A stretch of DNA of 64,000 nucleotides from Stomoxys calcitrans (GCF_963082655.1 NC_081552.1:185178571-185242570), one strand, 5' to 3'. Counted from the first letter of the stretch, positions 43,839 through 56,159 are shown. The notes: generated from the letters alone by a model not told the origin. Numbers and translations: made by a program.

Positions 43839-44291
43839 AACAAGTAAAACGGCGTTAAGTTCGGCCTGGCCGAACTTTGGATACCCAACACCTCGGGTTT
43901 ATATGTAAACCACCTTTCGTCAAAATTATTCAATGCAATATTTCTCCTATAAATACCTCAATATTAATGAAGGATCTTTTAAATCCTCATTAATAGCTTT
44001 CGCTCAAAATTAATTACCAATGTTCTTGGCAACGGAAAAGAATTTTGTTCGAATATTTCTTAAAACAATAAAAATCCCCAAAACCATACATTTTTTTTCT
44101 TTGCGTAGTTTTAGGTGCTGTTCTTGCTTGAACATATAAATTTTAATCCTCATTCATGGTGAAGATCAAAATGATTGGACTTCAAATCGTTTGTTTAATA
44201 GAGCTACACAATTGAGCATTTAAAGATTACAATAAATAATAGGCGTTTGTTTTAAGACAAAAGGGGTTTGTTTTTATTTAAATCAAAGTGC

Positions 44292-46662
44292 TTTTTATAC
44301 CCACCACCGTAGGATTCATTTAGTCGTTCCGTTTGCAACACATCGAAAAATCAATTTCCGACCCTACAAAGTATATATATTTCGGATCGTCGTAAAATTC
44401 TAAGACGATTTAACGATGTCCGTGTGTCTGTCCGTCTGCTGTAATTACTCTACAGCCTTCAAAGATTGAGATATTGAACTAAAATTTGGCACAGATACGT
44501 CTTTTTGATGCACGCTGGTTAAGTTCTTGAACGGGCCAAATCGGACCATATAAAGATCTAATGCCCATAAATGCTTTATTTTTTATCCGATTTTGCTGAA
44601 ATTTGAAACAGGGAGTAGCTTGAGGCTTCCCGACATTTGACCCAAGTATTGTTCGGATCGGGCTCTATTTAGATATAGCTGCCATATAGAGCGATCTGAC
44701 GATAAAGAGTCTGATGCCCATAAAAGCTTTATTTATTACCCAATTTCGCTGAAATTTGAAACAGTGGGTTATTTTAAGCCTCCCGACATCTGACCTATGT
44801 ATGGTTCAGATCGGATTATATTTAGACCGATCTCCCGATAAAGGGACTGAAGCCCACAAAAGTTTTTTTTTTTATCCCATTTTGTTGACATTTGAAACAG
44901 TGGGTTATTTTAAGCCTCCCGACATCTGACTCAAATATGGTTCAGATCGGACTATATTTAGATATAGCTGCCCAATAGGCCTGAAGCCCATAAAAGCTTT
45001 ATTTATTACCCGATTTCGCTGAAATTTAAATCAGTGAGTTATCTTATGCCTCCCGACATATGTTCCAAATATGGTTAAGATCGGACATTATTTGGATATA
45101 GCTGTCATATAGACCGATCTCCCGATAAAGGGTCTGAAGCCCATAAAAGCTTTATTTATTATCCAATTTCGCTGACATTTGAAACAGAGTGTAGTTTTAG
45201 GCCTCTTAACATTTGACCTAAATATGGTTTAGATCTGACTACATTAGAATATAGCTGCCATATAGACCGATCTCCCGATAAAGGGTCTGAAGCCCATAAA
45301 AGCTTTATTTTTGTAACCGATTTGGCTGAAATTTGAAACAATGAGTAGTTTTAGGCCTCCCAACATCGGACCCAAATATGGTTAAGATCGGACTATATTT
45401 AGATATTGCTGTCATATAAAACGTTCTGCCGATAAGGGGTCTGAAGTGTTTTGAGACAATCAATCTGCTTTTAATTGGTTTAGACCCTAAATTGGAAGAT
45501 CGGTCTATATAACAGCTATATCTATATAGTCTGACCCACATATGAGTCAGATCAGACTATATAGATATAGCTGTCATATAGACCGATCTTCCAATTTAGG
45601 GTCTAAATCAATTAAAAGCAGATTTATTGTCTCAAAACGTTACTTGTATATGAGTTCTCGGGACCTGAATAAAATATGATCGAGACCATCCCCTATTAAG
45701 ATATAACTACGTATATAGTAGTGGAGTTATAACAAAATAGGATGATTATTGTATCCTTGTTTAATTTGGTCCACATCGGTCCAGAAAGAACTCTCGATTT
45801 AAAGTCTTGGCCCTATAAAAGCGCATATATCATCCAATTTCGTTGAAATTTGACGCACTGACTTATGTTTGGCTTTTCGAAACCAGTGTCCTTTATGGTT
45901 CAGATCGGTTTATATTCAAACAGTAACTTATAAAGGGTGATTTTTTTGAGGTTAGGATTTTCATGCATTAGTATTTGACAGATCACGTGGGATTTCAGAC
46001 ATGGTGTCAAAGAGAAAGATGCTCAGTATGCTTTGACATTTCATCATGAATAGACTTACTAACGAGCAACGCTTGCAAATCATTTTCAGTGAATGGGCCC
46101 TATCGACAAATTTTGTTCAGCGATGAGGCTCATTTCTGGTTGAATGGCTACGTAAATAAGCAAAATTGCCGCATTTGGAGTGAAGAGCAACCAGAAGCCG
46201 TTCAAGAACTGCCCATGCATCCCGAAAAATGCACTGTTTGGTGTGGTTTGTACGCTGGTGGAATCATTGGACCGTATTTTTTCAAAGATGCTGTTGGACG
46301 CAACGTTACGGTGAATGAACACATTTCGAACCGAACACTGATTTTGGTAATAAAATTCAATGATTTGCAAGCGTTGCTCGTTAGTAAGTCTATTCATGAT
46401 GAAATGTCAAAGCATACTGAGCATCTTTCTCTTTGACACCATGTCTGAAATCCCACGTGATCTGTCAAATACTAATGCATGAAAATCCTAACCTCAAAAA
46501 AATCACCCTTTATTTATTAGACCACTCAATGTCCGTGTCGAATTTGGATGCATAAGTTATCCAATATTTACCGGATTGTGTCGAATGGGGGATTACATAT
46601 ATACCCGAGGGGGTGGGTATCCAAAGTTCGGCTCGGCCGAACTTAATGCCTTTTTACTTGTT
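44292..46662. mobile_element. DINE type II variant (unit 2 copy)
   Basis: Duplicate of 40,537-42,907, with the same unit order, fold-back insertion (45,933-46,510) and inverted repeat (45,448-45,638). Confidence 0.75.
45933..46510. mobile_element. Fold-back Tc1-like derivative (unit 2 copy)
   Basis: Copy of 42,178-42,755 by the tandem duplication, with identical frames at 46,089-46,436 and 46,086-46,397. It is not an independent transposition. Confidence 0.9.
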
Positions 46663-47594
46663 TTTATTTCTGTTGGGGTATTAGAATCTGAATTTTAATT
46701 TAGCAGAAGATTTTTCAAATTAGGAATGTCCATTCTACCTCCGTCCATCGAAGGCATACAATCTTCCAGTCTAATAAAGTTTTACATTTCAATTTCGTAC
46801 AAATGATTCTTATTGATGCAGGAAGGTTGGAATTGTTAATGTGCTACATCGTGCATATTTAGATATAGCTCTCATATGTAACGATTTGACTTCTTCAGTC
46901 ACTCAATTTTGCATGTGAACATCTCATCATTGTTACCAACCAGCATGTTTTCCTTATTTGTAATTATCACTATTATTATTTATTTCTTATAGAAAATTGT
47001 TATTATGTTTGTGGGTCCCATAAAATTAACTCAAATCTCACATATAAATAATTTATAAAAAATGACAGTCTTAAAAATATAATTACACTGCAATGAAAGA
47101 ATATCAATCAGTAAAATGACATTGAAATAATCAATCGAAATCTTTTCGAGTAGATTTTCCTCAAATTACTAAAGCCATCATATTAACAAAGTGAGAAAAA
47201 GAATGATTTGCAGCTGTCGGAAAATGTTTGTGGTTTGTTCTCTTTTGTGAGCCAACTTATGTAGGACACGCCAAAAAATAAATTCGGGTCAATGCAACAA
47301 CGTTTGCACGATTCGTAATCACATCAACTATTAAATTTTCTAGGATAGCATAGAAGGGGAACTACAATAGTGATGGTTCATCACACAGAAAAAAAGTGAT
47401 TAAAAATATGTTTGTACTGTGTTCGGATTAGTTAAGACTATTTTATTCAGTTGTGATATCGCAAGTAAAATTTTGTGCCGTTAAATTAATGATGGAGCTC
47501 GAACCCACAACCTATACACGGTTTAGTCGAACACAATGAAAAACATAACACTGACTAGGTATATACACAAATAACAAAGCATTTCGAACAAAAA

Positions 47595-49439
47595 ACAAGT
47601 AAAACGGCGTTAAGTTCGGCCTGGCCGAACTTTGGATACCCAACACCTCGGGTTTATATGTAAACCACCTTTCGTCAAAATCCGGTGAAAAATGCATACT
47701 TTATGTCCCATAGCAGCTATATTGAAATATGTTCCGATTTGGACCAAATACTAAAAAGTACAAGTCATTGCTCAATTGTGTATAACAAAATATTGACCTT
47801 TTTAGTAGCTATATCTAAAAATTAACCGATCTGAACCATATACGACACAGATGTCGAAAAGCCTATCATAAGTCACTGTGTCAAATTTCATTGAAATCGG
47901 ATTGTAAATGCGCCTTTTATGGGGCCAAGACTTTAAATCGAGATATAGGTCTATGTGGCAGCTATATTCAAATCTAGACCGATTTGGGCCAATTCGCAGA
48001 AAATGTCGAAGAGCCTAACACAACTCACTGCCCAAAATCGAAATCGGTCATAAACGCGCCTTTTATGGCCCCAAAACCTTAAATCGAGAGATCGGTGTAT
48101 ATGGCAGCTGTATCCAAATCTGAACTGATTTGAGCCAAATTGAAGAAGAATGTCGAAGGGCCTAACACAACTCACTGTCCCAAATTTCGGCTACATCGGA
48201 CAATGAATGCGCCTTTTATGAGTCCAAAACCTTAAATCGAGAGATCGGTCTATATGGCAGCTATATTCAAGTCTGGACCGATTGCCATATTCCCGGAAGA
48301 TGTCGAGCGGCCTTACTTAACTCACTGTCCCAAATTTCGGCGACATCGGACAATAAATGCGCCTTTTATGGGCTCAAAACCTTAAATCGAGAGATCGGTC
48401 TATATGGCAGCTATACCCAAATCTGAACCGATCTGTGCCATATTGCAGAAGTATATCGAGGGGCTCAATTTAACTCACTGTCCCAAATTTCGGCAACATC
48501 GGACAATAAATGCGTCTTTTATGGGCCCAAAGCCTTAAATCGAGAGATCAGTCTTATGGCATCTATATTCAAATCTGGACCAATCTGGGTCAAATTGAAG
48601 AAGGATGTCGAAGGGCCTAACACAATTCACTGTCCCAAATTTTGGCAACATCGGACAATAAATGAGCCTTTTATGGGCCCAAAACCTTAAATCGAGAGAT
48701 CGGTCTATATGGCAGCTATATTCAAGTCTGGACCGATCTGGGCCATATTGCAGAAGTAAATCGAGGGGTTTAACTTAACTGTCCCAAATTTTGGCGACAT
48801 CGGACAATAAATGTGCCTTTTTTGGGCCCAAAACTTTAAATTGAGTGATCGGTTTATATGGAAGCTATATCCAAATCGGCACCGATCAGGGCCAAATAAA
48901 AGAAGGATGTCGATGGGCCGAACACAACTCACTGTCCTTAATTTTTGGCAAAATCGGTCAATAAATGCGCCTTTTATGAGCCCAAAACCTTAAATCGGCG
49001 GATCCGTCTAGATGGCAGCTATATTCAAATCTCGACATATCTGGGCCAAATTAAAGAAGGATGTCGATTGGCTTAACACAACTCACTGTCCTAAATTTTT
49101 GGCAATATCGGATAATAAATGTGGCTTTAAGGGTCTAAGGCACTAAATCGGCGGATCGGTCTATATGGGGGCTATATCAAGATATAGTCCGATATAGCCC
49201 ATCAACTTAACCTGCTTATGGGCATAAAAAGAATCTGTGCAAAAGTTTCAGCTCAATAACTCTATTTTTAAAGACTGTCGCGTGATTTCAATAGACAGAC
49301 AGACGGACATGGCTAGATCGTCTTAGATTTTTACGCTAATCAAGAATATATATACTTTTTAGGGTCGGAAATGGATATTTCGATGTGTTGTAAATGGAAT
49401 GACAAAATGAATATACCCCATCCTTCGGTGGTGGATATA
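47595..49439. mobile_element. DINE type II, long complete copy
   Basis: Head AACAAGTAAAACGGCGTTAA with TTCGGCCTGGCCGAA (palindrome) and GGATACCCAACACC. It has about nine units with GAGAGATCGGTCTATATGGC at about 48,091, 48,239, 48,390, 48,541 and 48,694 (150 bp period). The block GATATAGTCCGATATAGCCC follows, then GACAGACAGACGGACATGGC, and the end CCATCCTTCGGTGGTGG at 49,433. The first ~80 bp are part of duplication unit 2; its partial twin is the truncated head at 43,840-43,922. Confidence 0.85.
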
Positions 49440-49589
49440 ATTAACATTTCGTTTAGAATGGGCTGCGCAATCAATGACCCCCCTTCAATTCAACTGCAGT
49501 CAAAGAGCCCCTGCTTGAAGTAAGAATTTCAAGGTAGGCTGGGTTTTCCCATGAATATATCACAAAACTAAAAAATAAAAGCGCTTTAT

Positions 49590-50045
49590 ACACTCCATGT
49601 CCTTTGAAAGATTTCAATTTAAAAGCAGAACCTGAAAACTTATCAATATGGCAAAGAAATTGCAGCTTAGCTGCTGGCTCTCAACTAGTCAACACGTGCA
49701 CTGAGGCGGTAGCCGTTGCCATTAAGTCCATCCGGTACATACAACCGCCTGCCATGGGATTGGCAGTGTTATGTGACACGCAGTGGAACAATATTCAGAT
49801 CTGTCAGACTGCGAAGGGCTGTATCCTCAGTTCTCACGAGGATCGCCTCCATCAGGAGACAAAGATCAACTCTTACAGAGCAAGGATTGATGTCAATGTG
49901 CAGGATGTGTGTTCTGATTGTGACCTGGGACCACATGTCACCTGTTCAACGGCCCAGTCAAACCCACTCGACTCAGAGAACAGTTTTCAAAGTGTGCTGT
50001 ATATTTCGCAGGATATTTTCCGATGTTTAGCAATTTGATTGCCAC
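49590..50045 (+). pseudogene. Jockey-like LINE C-terminal fragment with internal deletion
   Basis: Frame 49,604-50,038 (144 residues): CDTQWNNIQICQTAKGCILS, SHEDRLHQETK, then directly NSYRARIDVNVQDVCSDCDL and GPHVTCSTAQSNPLDSENSF. In jockey-type elements the block before and including HQETK and the NSYRARIDPxxxDxCPxC block are about 100 codons apart, so this copy has an in-frame internal deletion. The final CxxC...H knuckle is damaged (CSDCDLGPHVTCSTA). Despite its open frame it is a retrotransposon remnant. Confidence 0.7.
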
Positions 50046-51370
50046 TAAGGCGTATTTCGTTTAATTCGAGCCTTCACTCGCCGAACCACTTCAGAGGTTT
50101 ATAGTCCCATACACAATCATTTTTTGTTCACTTTGGAGTGTTTGAGTTCGCCAACAATGGCCAATTGTGATTCAATCACACTTTACGCTTGAACTCCATC
50201 ACGAATAACTTCTTCTCAAATAAACTGAGAAGCAAATGCTTCTCGTGGCTTGTAAACAATATAATGAGCGGTCAATAAATCAAATATCGTGTAGCTGTCA
50301 TTTCTAATTTGACAGATATACCAGAGTGAAATTGTTGAAACTTCGTGTCAGCTACCATGTAAGGCAGTGTTTGGAGTATTCAAAAGGAAAGATCTATTTA
50401 AAATATTTGAACTCGTCTGCGTTGATGGTGAATATACGGCGAGTCTAAATTACAGAATGACAGGCCGAAATTGACATAGATATGAAACCCAACTGTTTTT
50501 TCAATGTACCTAATAACAGAGGCGATTTTCTTCAGTTTGTGTTGATGACTGACGGTCTAGCCTTAAATACGTTTTCACTCAAGCAGACATTTCCTATAAA
50601 TTCTTGTCTATGCATAGACAACGGGTAAGTAAAAATAAACTATAATTTTGACTAAAATGAACACAAAGCAGAAATTATTAAAAACACGTGGTATGATTGG
50701 CCAAAAAGGCAAATACAAAATGACAATTGATGTCAATGCACACTCACAGATAACTAAACCAAAAAAATTTGAAATATGTATGTAATGACAAAAATGTTTG
50801 CCAGGTACAAGTGAAAGTTTAAATACATTCTGCCATCACAGCACCCGATATTTTGGGTCAGCGTGTGTGTGTGTGAGATTTTTTGCAAAATAATTTAGAA
50901 CACTTATAATGCAATAAACAACACCTCATTCATTGGTCTCTCATCACATAGCTAGCTGGCTGCAAAAGTTTGACAAAATAAATACAAAAAAATGATTTCT
51001 ATGCCAAATTATCATTAAAAATTAGAAAATAAAGCAATACCTACGAGTATATGAGCCAATACAAATGACAGACAGATAAGGTCGCCTTCTGTCTTGGCCT
51101 ATATGAAGGGGACATGTTATGCTGTTTGATGGAAACCAATTGGTGGAGGTTTAACATTTGTATTGGAAATAATAAAAACGCACCAAACGCTCTACATCTT
51201 CTCCTAGAAAAATAAATTTGCTGATACTAACAAATTTCTCTGAGTGTTGAGTTGATGATGCAAATGTTTTTCTGCCCAAAAGCGCCCAACATGATCTAGC
51301 CAACCTTTGTGTTTTACATACTTTAATATGCTTAAAATCTTATTGTTGTCATGAAGCAAAATACAACCCG
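50046..51370. other. Unique intron-like DNA, no gene seen
   Basis: A (GT)7 tract occurs near 50,860. An inverted pair near 50,290-50,330 (AGCTGTCATTT / AATTTGACAG) is short. No transposon or exon is supported. Confidence 0.5.
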
Positions 51371-51375
51371 TGGTT

Positions 51376-51553
51376 CATACGACATCTGCACATAACCCAG
51401 AGAAATTTTTTTGTAATAACAGCACAAATGTTCGCTGCAACAAAGGAAAATCTGCGAAAAATGGGGTCAACAGTAATATTTTGCTAAACAGCAAGCATTT
51501 TCTGCTGTTTTTGCCAAAAAAATTTCTATGGGTGTATGTGTAGATGTCGTATG
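51376..51553. repeat. Long imperfect palindrome (MITE-like), about 178 bp
   Basis: CATACGACATCTGCACATAA with CCCAGAGAAATTTTTTTG at the left returns inverted at 51,516-51,553 (CAAAAAAATTTCTATGGG, ATGTGTAGATGTCGTATG). The middle contains GGAAAATCTGCGAAAAATGG. No target duplication was recognised and there is no coding capacity. Confidence 0.6.
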
Positions 51554-51723
51554 CACCATGGGCTGTATTTTCTCTTGACGACAATAACTTAACGTGGTAT
51601 AAACCACGAACTGTATTTTGTCTTGCTATTACTACAGCATAATGGTAACAGGCGAACACCTTTGTATATGATGCCCAAAACACTTTGACTGACATTCGTC
51701 GAAAGCGTTATTGACGTCACCAA

Positions 51724-53177
51724 GATGAACAAGTAAAAAGGCGTTAAGTTCGGCCGGGGCGAACTTTGGATACCCACCACCTCGGGTATATATGTAAACC
51801 ACCTTTCATCAAAAATCGGTGAAAATTTCATACCTTATACTCATATACCTCATACCGATCTGAACTATATACTACACGGATGTCGAACAAAAGTCACTGT
51901 GTCAAATTTCAGTGAAATCGGATTATAAATGCGCCTTTTATGGGGCCAAGACTTTAAATCGAGATATCGGTCTACATGGCAGCTATTCTCAAATCTGGAC
52001 CGATTTGGGCCAACTTGCATAAACATGAGCCTAACACAAAGCACTGTCCCAAATTTCGGCGAAATCGGACAATAAATGCCTCTTTTATGGGCCCTAAACC
52101 TTAAATCGTGAGTTCGGTCTATATGGCAGCTATATTCAAATCTGGACCGATCTGAGCAAAATTCAAGAAGGACGTCGAAGAGCCTAACCAAACTCACTGT
52201 CTCAAATTTCAGCGACATCGGACAATAAATGCGTCTTTTATGGCCCCAAAACCTAAAACCTAGATATCGGTCAATATGGCAGCTATATCCAAATCTGAAC
52301 CGATCTGTGCGATATTGCAGAGGTATGTCAAGGGGTTTAACTTAACTCACTTTTCCAAATTTCGGCGACATCGGACAATGAATGAGCATTTTATGGGCCC
52401 AAAACCATAAATCAAGAAATCGGTCTATATGGCAGCTATATCCAAATCTGAACCGATCTGGACCAAATTGAAGAAATATGTCAAAGGGCCTAACACAACT
52501 CACTGTCCCAAATTTCAGCAAAATCGGATAATGAATGTGGCTTTTACGGGCCTTACATTATAAATCGAAGGATCGATCTATATGGCAGCTATATCCAAAT
52601 CTGGATCGATCTGAGCCAAATTAACGAAGGATGTCGATGGGCCTTGCACAATTCACTGTCCCGAATTTCATCAAAATCGGATAATAAATGTGGCTTTTGT
52701 GGGCCTAAGACCCTAAACCGGAGGATCGGTCTATATGGCAGCTATATCCAAATCTGAACCGATCTGGGCGAATTTAACGAAGGATGTCGAAGGGCCTAAC
52801 ACAACTAACTGTCCCAAATTTCAGCAAAATCGGATAATAAATGTGGCTTTTATGGGCCTAAGACCCTAAATCGGCGGATCGGTCTATATGGGGGCTATAT
52901 CAAGATATAGTCCGATATAGCCCATCTTCGAACTTAACCTGCTTATGGACAAAAAAAGAACCTGTGCAAAATTTCAGCTCAATATCTCTATTTTTGAAGA
53001 CTGTAGCGTGATTTCAACAGACAGACGGACAGACGGACGGACATGTCTAGATCGTCTTAGATTTTTACGCTGATCAAGAATATATATACTTTATAGGGTC
53101 GGAAATGGATATTTCGATGTGTTGCAAACGGAATGACAAAATGAATATACCCCCATCCTTCGGTGGTGGGTATAAAA
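51724..53177. mobile_element. DINE type II, complete copy
   Basis: Head AACAAGTAAAAAGGCGTTAA, TTCGGCCGGGGCGAA (palindrome with one mismatch), GGATACCCACCACC. It has about seven units, then GATATAGTCCGATATAGCCC, GACAGACGGACAGACGGACG and the end CCCATCCTTCGGTGGTGGGT with ATAAAAAG. The 117-codon minus-strand frame inside is open through the repeat only. Confidence 0.85.
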
Positions 53178-53460
53178 AGTTCCTCTCAAAAACCTTACTG
53201 AAAAGTTAGCAACGGAGGACATGTTGAGGCTTCTGATGAAAACGCTCACTCGAAACGACGGGAGAAACCCGAAATTCGAGAACAGTTAGGTTGATCGAGG
53301 ACTTATCATTACGGAGTTTATGGTTAAGGATGCCTTAAGGAACTCTCAGCCATTATAATCACCAGGATCTTATGGAATATTTCAAGCGTTACTGGCGCCT
53401 CATCTTTAGACCAGCCACGGGTGGACCGGGTCCTTAGACACTGGATAAACCATATAACTA

Positions 53461-54160
53461 AAGGGTGATTTTTTAAGAGCTTTAGGAAAGATTAAAAAAA
53501 AAAAAAACATAACATTCAGAAAAGTGCATGAAATCTTTATTTGAATCTGGAACATTTGAAGATTATGTCATGCAAATGTTGACCGTGACTGCTCCTCAAA
53601 TGGTTCATCAGCTTAGTCCAATTTTAGCATACTCTTTTCAACATTTCAGCAGGTATTCCACAAATAAATGCTTCAATGTTGTCTTCCAATGCGTAAATTG
53701 AAGCGGGCTTGTCTGTATAGACATGAGCTTTAACATAGCCCCATACACAATAGTCTAAAGGCGTTAAATCGCACGATCTAGACGGTCATTTGACCGGTTC
53801 CGAACGTGAAATTAAATGTTCACTGAACTCGCCTCTCAATAAGGCCATTGTTACGTGTGCTATGTGGCAAACCTCAACGACTTGTTGAAACCACATTTCA
53901 TGCAAGTCAAGCTCTTGCGTTTTGGGCAACAAAAAGTTGGATATCATCTCACGGTAGCGCTCACCATTCACAGTGACTTTACGATTTGCATAATTTTTGA
54001 AGAAGTACTTTTTCTGGATGCATTGGTAGCTCTTGCAATGCTTTTGGCTGATCTTCACTCCAAAATCGACAATTCAGCTTATTTACGTACCCAATGAGCC
54101 AAAAATGAGCTAGGTCCATAAAATGAAAGAAAAGCGCGATTATCTTTCTTTCTTTCTTTC
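53461..54160 (-). mobile_element. Tc1-like element inside the LINE, 5' end lost
   Basis: TA (53,459-53,460) precedes AAGGGTGATTTTTTAAGAGC, the 3' terminal repeat of the family. The transposase is read leftwards. Near 54,100 is WLIGYVNKLNCRFWSEDQPK. Frame 54,058-53,786 has RKVTVNGERYREMISNFLLP and WFQQVVEVCHIAHVTMALLR, where the catalytic D of QQDGA is replaced (QQVVE). Downstream, the codons around 53,770-53,600 give CDLTPLDY-like and AHVYTDKP-like residues in other frames. The right-hand end dissolves into a TTTC run at 54,147-54,162. Not functional. Confidence 0.8.
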
Positions 54161-54619
54161 GGGGGCAAACTACCGCCACTCAAATGAGTGACCACCATAA
54201 ATAATCCATAACGAATGCTGACTGACGAGGGATTTGAACCCGTCTGCTAAGATGTTATAATACTTCTAAGGGGTAAGGACCCCAATCAGCAATGCAGTTG
54301 GGCCGAGGCAGGTGGCAGGCAGCGACTGCGACTATGAGGCGTAAGGCGATGGGAGAATGGATAGAAATGAGGAACAGGTCATACATTACAGTATAATCGA
54401 GGTGACGATAGCAAAACCTGGTAGAAATGGAAGAGGTTTCTGATCGGATCTGCTGCCAGTGGCTCAGTCTTGGATTGCCGGAACTCTGATATTGCCATCT
54501 GGAAGGTCATGCTATACAGATGGATCAAAGCTAAAAGACAGAGTAGGCCTGGTGGTCTACAATGAGAACCCAGGGACTGAGCTCTGTTTTCGACCGCCTC
54601 ACCACAATACGGTCTTGCA

Positions 54620-54984
54620 CCCTGCACGGAATAGCTGTGAGCACCAACGGGCTGGAAAATTGAAGTCCGATCTGTGTGGTATTCATTGCTGTCACGAGAA
54701 GCTTAGCTGCGTTCACAGGTTGCCGACAGTGGAACGTAGAATATGTAGTAGCTGCAACTGCTGTCATGGACAATCAGCGATATCGAGTGAAGAGCCTCAG
54801 TAAGAGGCCGGGCGGCACTGTTCCTTGTTTAAATACTGAGTGCCTATGATGCTCGATATGAAAAGCCTAGATACTGACGTCTTTAAATAACCAATAGCCA
54901 AATTGTTCTGCGGCGATCGTAATGAGCTTGCTCACCTATGGGTGCTAGACGAGGATTGCTACCACCACAAATGTGGCTACAACA
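54620..54984 (+). mobile_element. Unclassified 365 bp insertion with 11 bp target duplication, copy 1
   Basis: ACGGTCTTGCA (54,609-54,619) and ACGGTCCTGCA (54,985-54,995) flank it, and the LINE RNase H frame resumes after it. Contents include GCTGGAAAATTGAAGTCCGA, GTGGAACGTAGAATATGTAG, GAGGCCGGGCGGCACTGTTC and AATACTGAGTGCCTATGATG, ending CTACAACA. There is no open frame of note and no terminal inverted repeat. The CAACAA tail and the long duplication suggest a SINE or a truncated LINE 3' end. Confidence 0.7.
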
Positions 54985-55467
54985 ACGGTCCTGCAGGTTG
55001 AGATCTGAATGCGTGAGGTGGTGTGATGTTAACGCGAGGACATCGAGTGGGAACATCTTTACGGACACTAAATTGGCCTTCATGTCAATAACATCCAAGA
55101 CGGTAAGGTCACGAACAGTCTTGGAGTGTAAGGAGGAGATTAACGCCTTCTCTGAAGATCGCACGATCATTTGGATGCCGGGCCATAGCGGAGTAAGGTG
55201 TAATAAAAGAGCACACAATTTGGCAGTGAAGGACTGCCGTCAATAAACTTGGTTTACCGGGATCCTTTCGGGGCAACGCAGTCAGAGTTAAGTAATTGCT
55301 ATTTGGAGATCCGAAACCTAAGAAGACGAAGCTATTATTGAAAGGAAGTAAGAAGGAGGTCAGTATAGCTTCCGGTATCCTTACCCGGCACATAGGACTA
55401 CAAGCTCACTTATGAAAAATAGTTGTGACAAGCGGTAGCATATGAGGAGCATGTGGGTGAGAGTATC

Positions 55468-55870
55468 CGGACACGGGATAGCTGAGAGCACCACACAGGC
55501 TGGAATATTGAGGCCCAATTTGTGTGGTGTTCATTGCTGTCATGAGGCGCAAGCTACCGGGCGCGTCCACAGGTTGCGGATAGTGGAATGCATCATATGG
55601 AGTAGCTGCAACGGCAGTCGCGGACAATCAGCGGTTTCAAGCGGAGATTCTCAATGAGAGGTCGGGCGGCATGGGGCTCTTGCACAAATACTGAGTGCCT
55701 ATGATGCTCGATATGGCAAGGCGACTTATTGGCGCCTTTAAATAATCAGTGGCCAACCTGCGGCTATTGGTCCTATGGACCGGAACGAGCTTGCTCACCT
55801 ACAGGAGCTTGATGGTGATCGCCACCTCCACATCAAAATGTGTCTACAACAACATCAACAATATGTGACT
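55468..55870 (+). mobile_element. Unclassified insertion, copy 2
   Basis: Same family as 54,620-54,984: GGATAGCTGAGAGCACC, GTGGAATGCATCATATGGAG, GAGGTCGGGCGGCATGG, AATACTGAGTGCCTATGATG, extended at its 3' end through GACCGGAACGAGCTTGCTCA to CTACAACAACATCAACAA. It interrupts the LINE cysteine-histidine motif just before the LEHFLC part. I saw no clean target duplication here. Confidence 0.65.
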
Positions 55871-56159
55871 TTGGAGCATTTCCTATGTTATTGCCCGGCT
55901 TCCGCGGCTAATAAACACCGGCACTTAGTTGAGGACTCCATACCAGACTTGATCCAACTTAGGGACTTGGAATGAATAACAACTAGCAATTTTGTGAGTA
56001 GTAGCGAGGTTATTTTTTAGTATTTAGAGCGCACAACAAGCCGATTACTAGTTTAGGTGTATGTCCATAGAGGCATGGGGCCGATTAATATACGCACCCT
56101 CTTTTCTACAAAACCTTACCTTAGACCCAGTGCAAACAGTTGTCCAAAGTCATCGTGGA

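Larger units (their letters stand above)
40168..43922. repeat. Tandem duplication, unit 1 (3,755 bp)
   Basis: Every base checked repeats 3,755 bp downstream, including four pairs of identical open frames (for example 41,404/45,159 and 42,334/46,089). I saw one substitution (G at 40,377, A at 44,132) by eye. The unit contains AT-rich DNA, a DINE copy with a fold-back Tc1 derivative, unique DNA, a tRNA-like stretch and the first ~80 bp of the next DINE head. Confidence 0.95.
43923..47677. repeat. Tandem duplication, unit 2 (3,755 bp)
   Basis: Begins at the junction TTTCGTCAAAATTATTCAAT. The left outer edge reads CGCCCAAATTATTCAAT and the right outer edge TTTCGTCAAAATCCGG, so the join has a 4 bp AAAT microhomology. 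The units are directly adjacent. See unit 1 for contents; coordinates are offset by exactly 3,755. Confidence 0.95.
53195..56110 (+). mobile_element. Family A LINE, heavily interrupted composite
   Basis: Parts in order: RT entry at 53,200-53,460 (codons LIITEFMVKDALRNSQP, then a GPDG-like part, ending near HWINHI). A Tc1-like insertion follows. 54,165-54,300 encodes the segment ending ILLRGKDPNQ (ATACTTCTAAGGGGTAAGGA). 54,305-54,619 holds the thumb and RNase H start (SGRSCYTDGSKLKDRVGL). An unclassified insertion follows. 54,996-55,440 has the RNase H remainder (VRWCDVNARTSSGNIFTDTK, IIWMPGHSGVRCNKRAHNLA) and the GSKKEVSIAS region. A second unclassified insertion follows. 55,871-56,110 has ETLEHFLCYCPA-like codons, the 3' UTR and a short tail ending ACCTTACC. 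Many stops; dead. Confidence 0.75.

Noticed and set aside
40168..47677. The 3.75 kb direct repeats as long terminal repeats of a retrovirus-like element
   Set aside because: The two copies are directly adjacent with no internal region, lack TG...CA ends, primer site and gag/pol coding, and themselves contain other transposons.
47595..49439. Regular ~150 bp repeats resembling a CRISPR-like or regulatory array
   Set aside because: The whole unit is repeated, not short repeats with unique spacers. Ends and head match the interspersed DINE type II family found at five other places in the window.
49604..50038. 144-codon open frame as a host gene
   Set aside because: The residues CDTQWNN, HQETK, NSYRARID and DVCSDC belong in order to the end of jockey-type LINE proteins. 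It is an in-frame deletion product of a retrotransposon.
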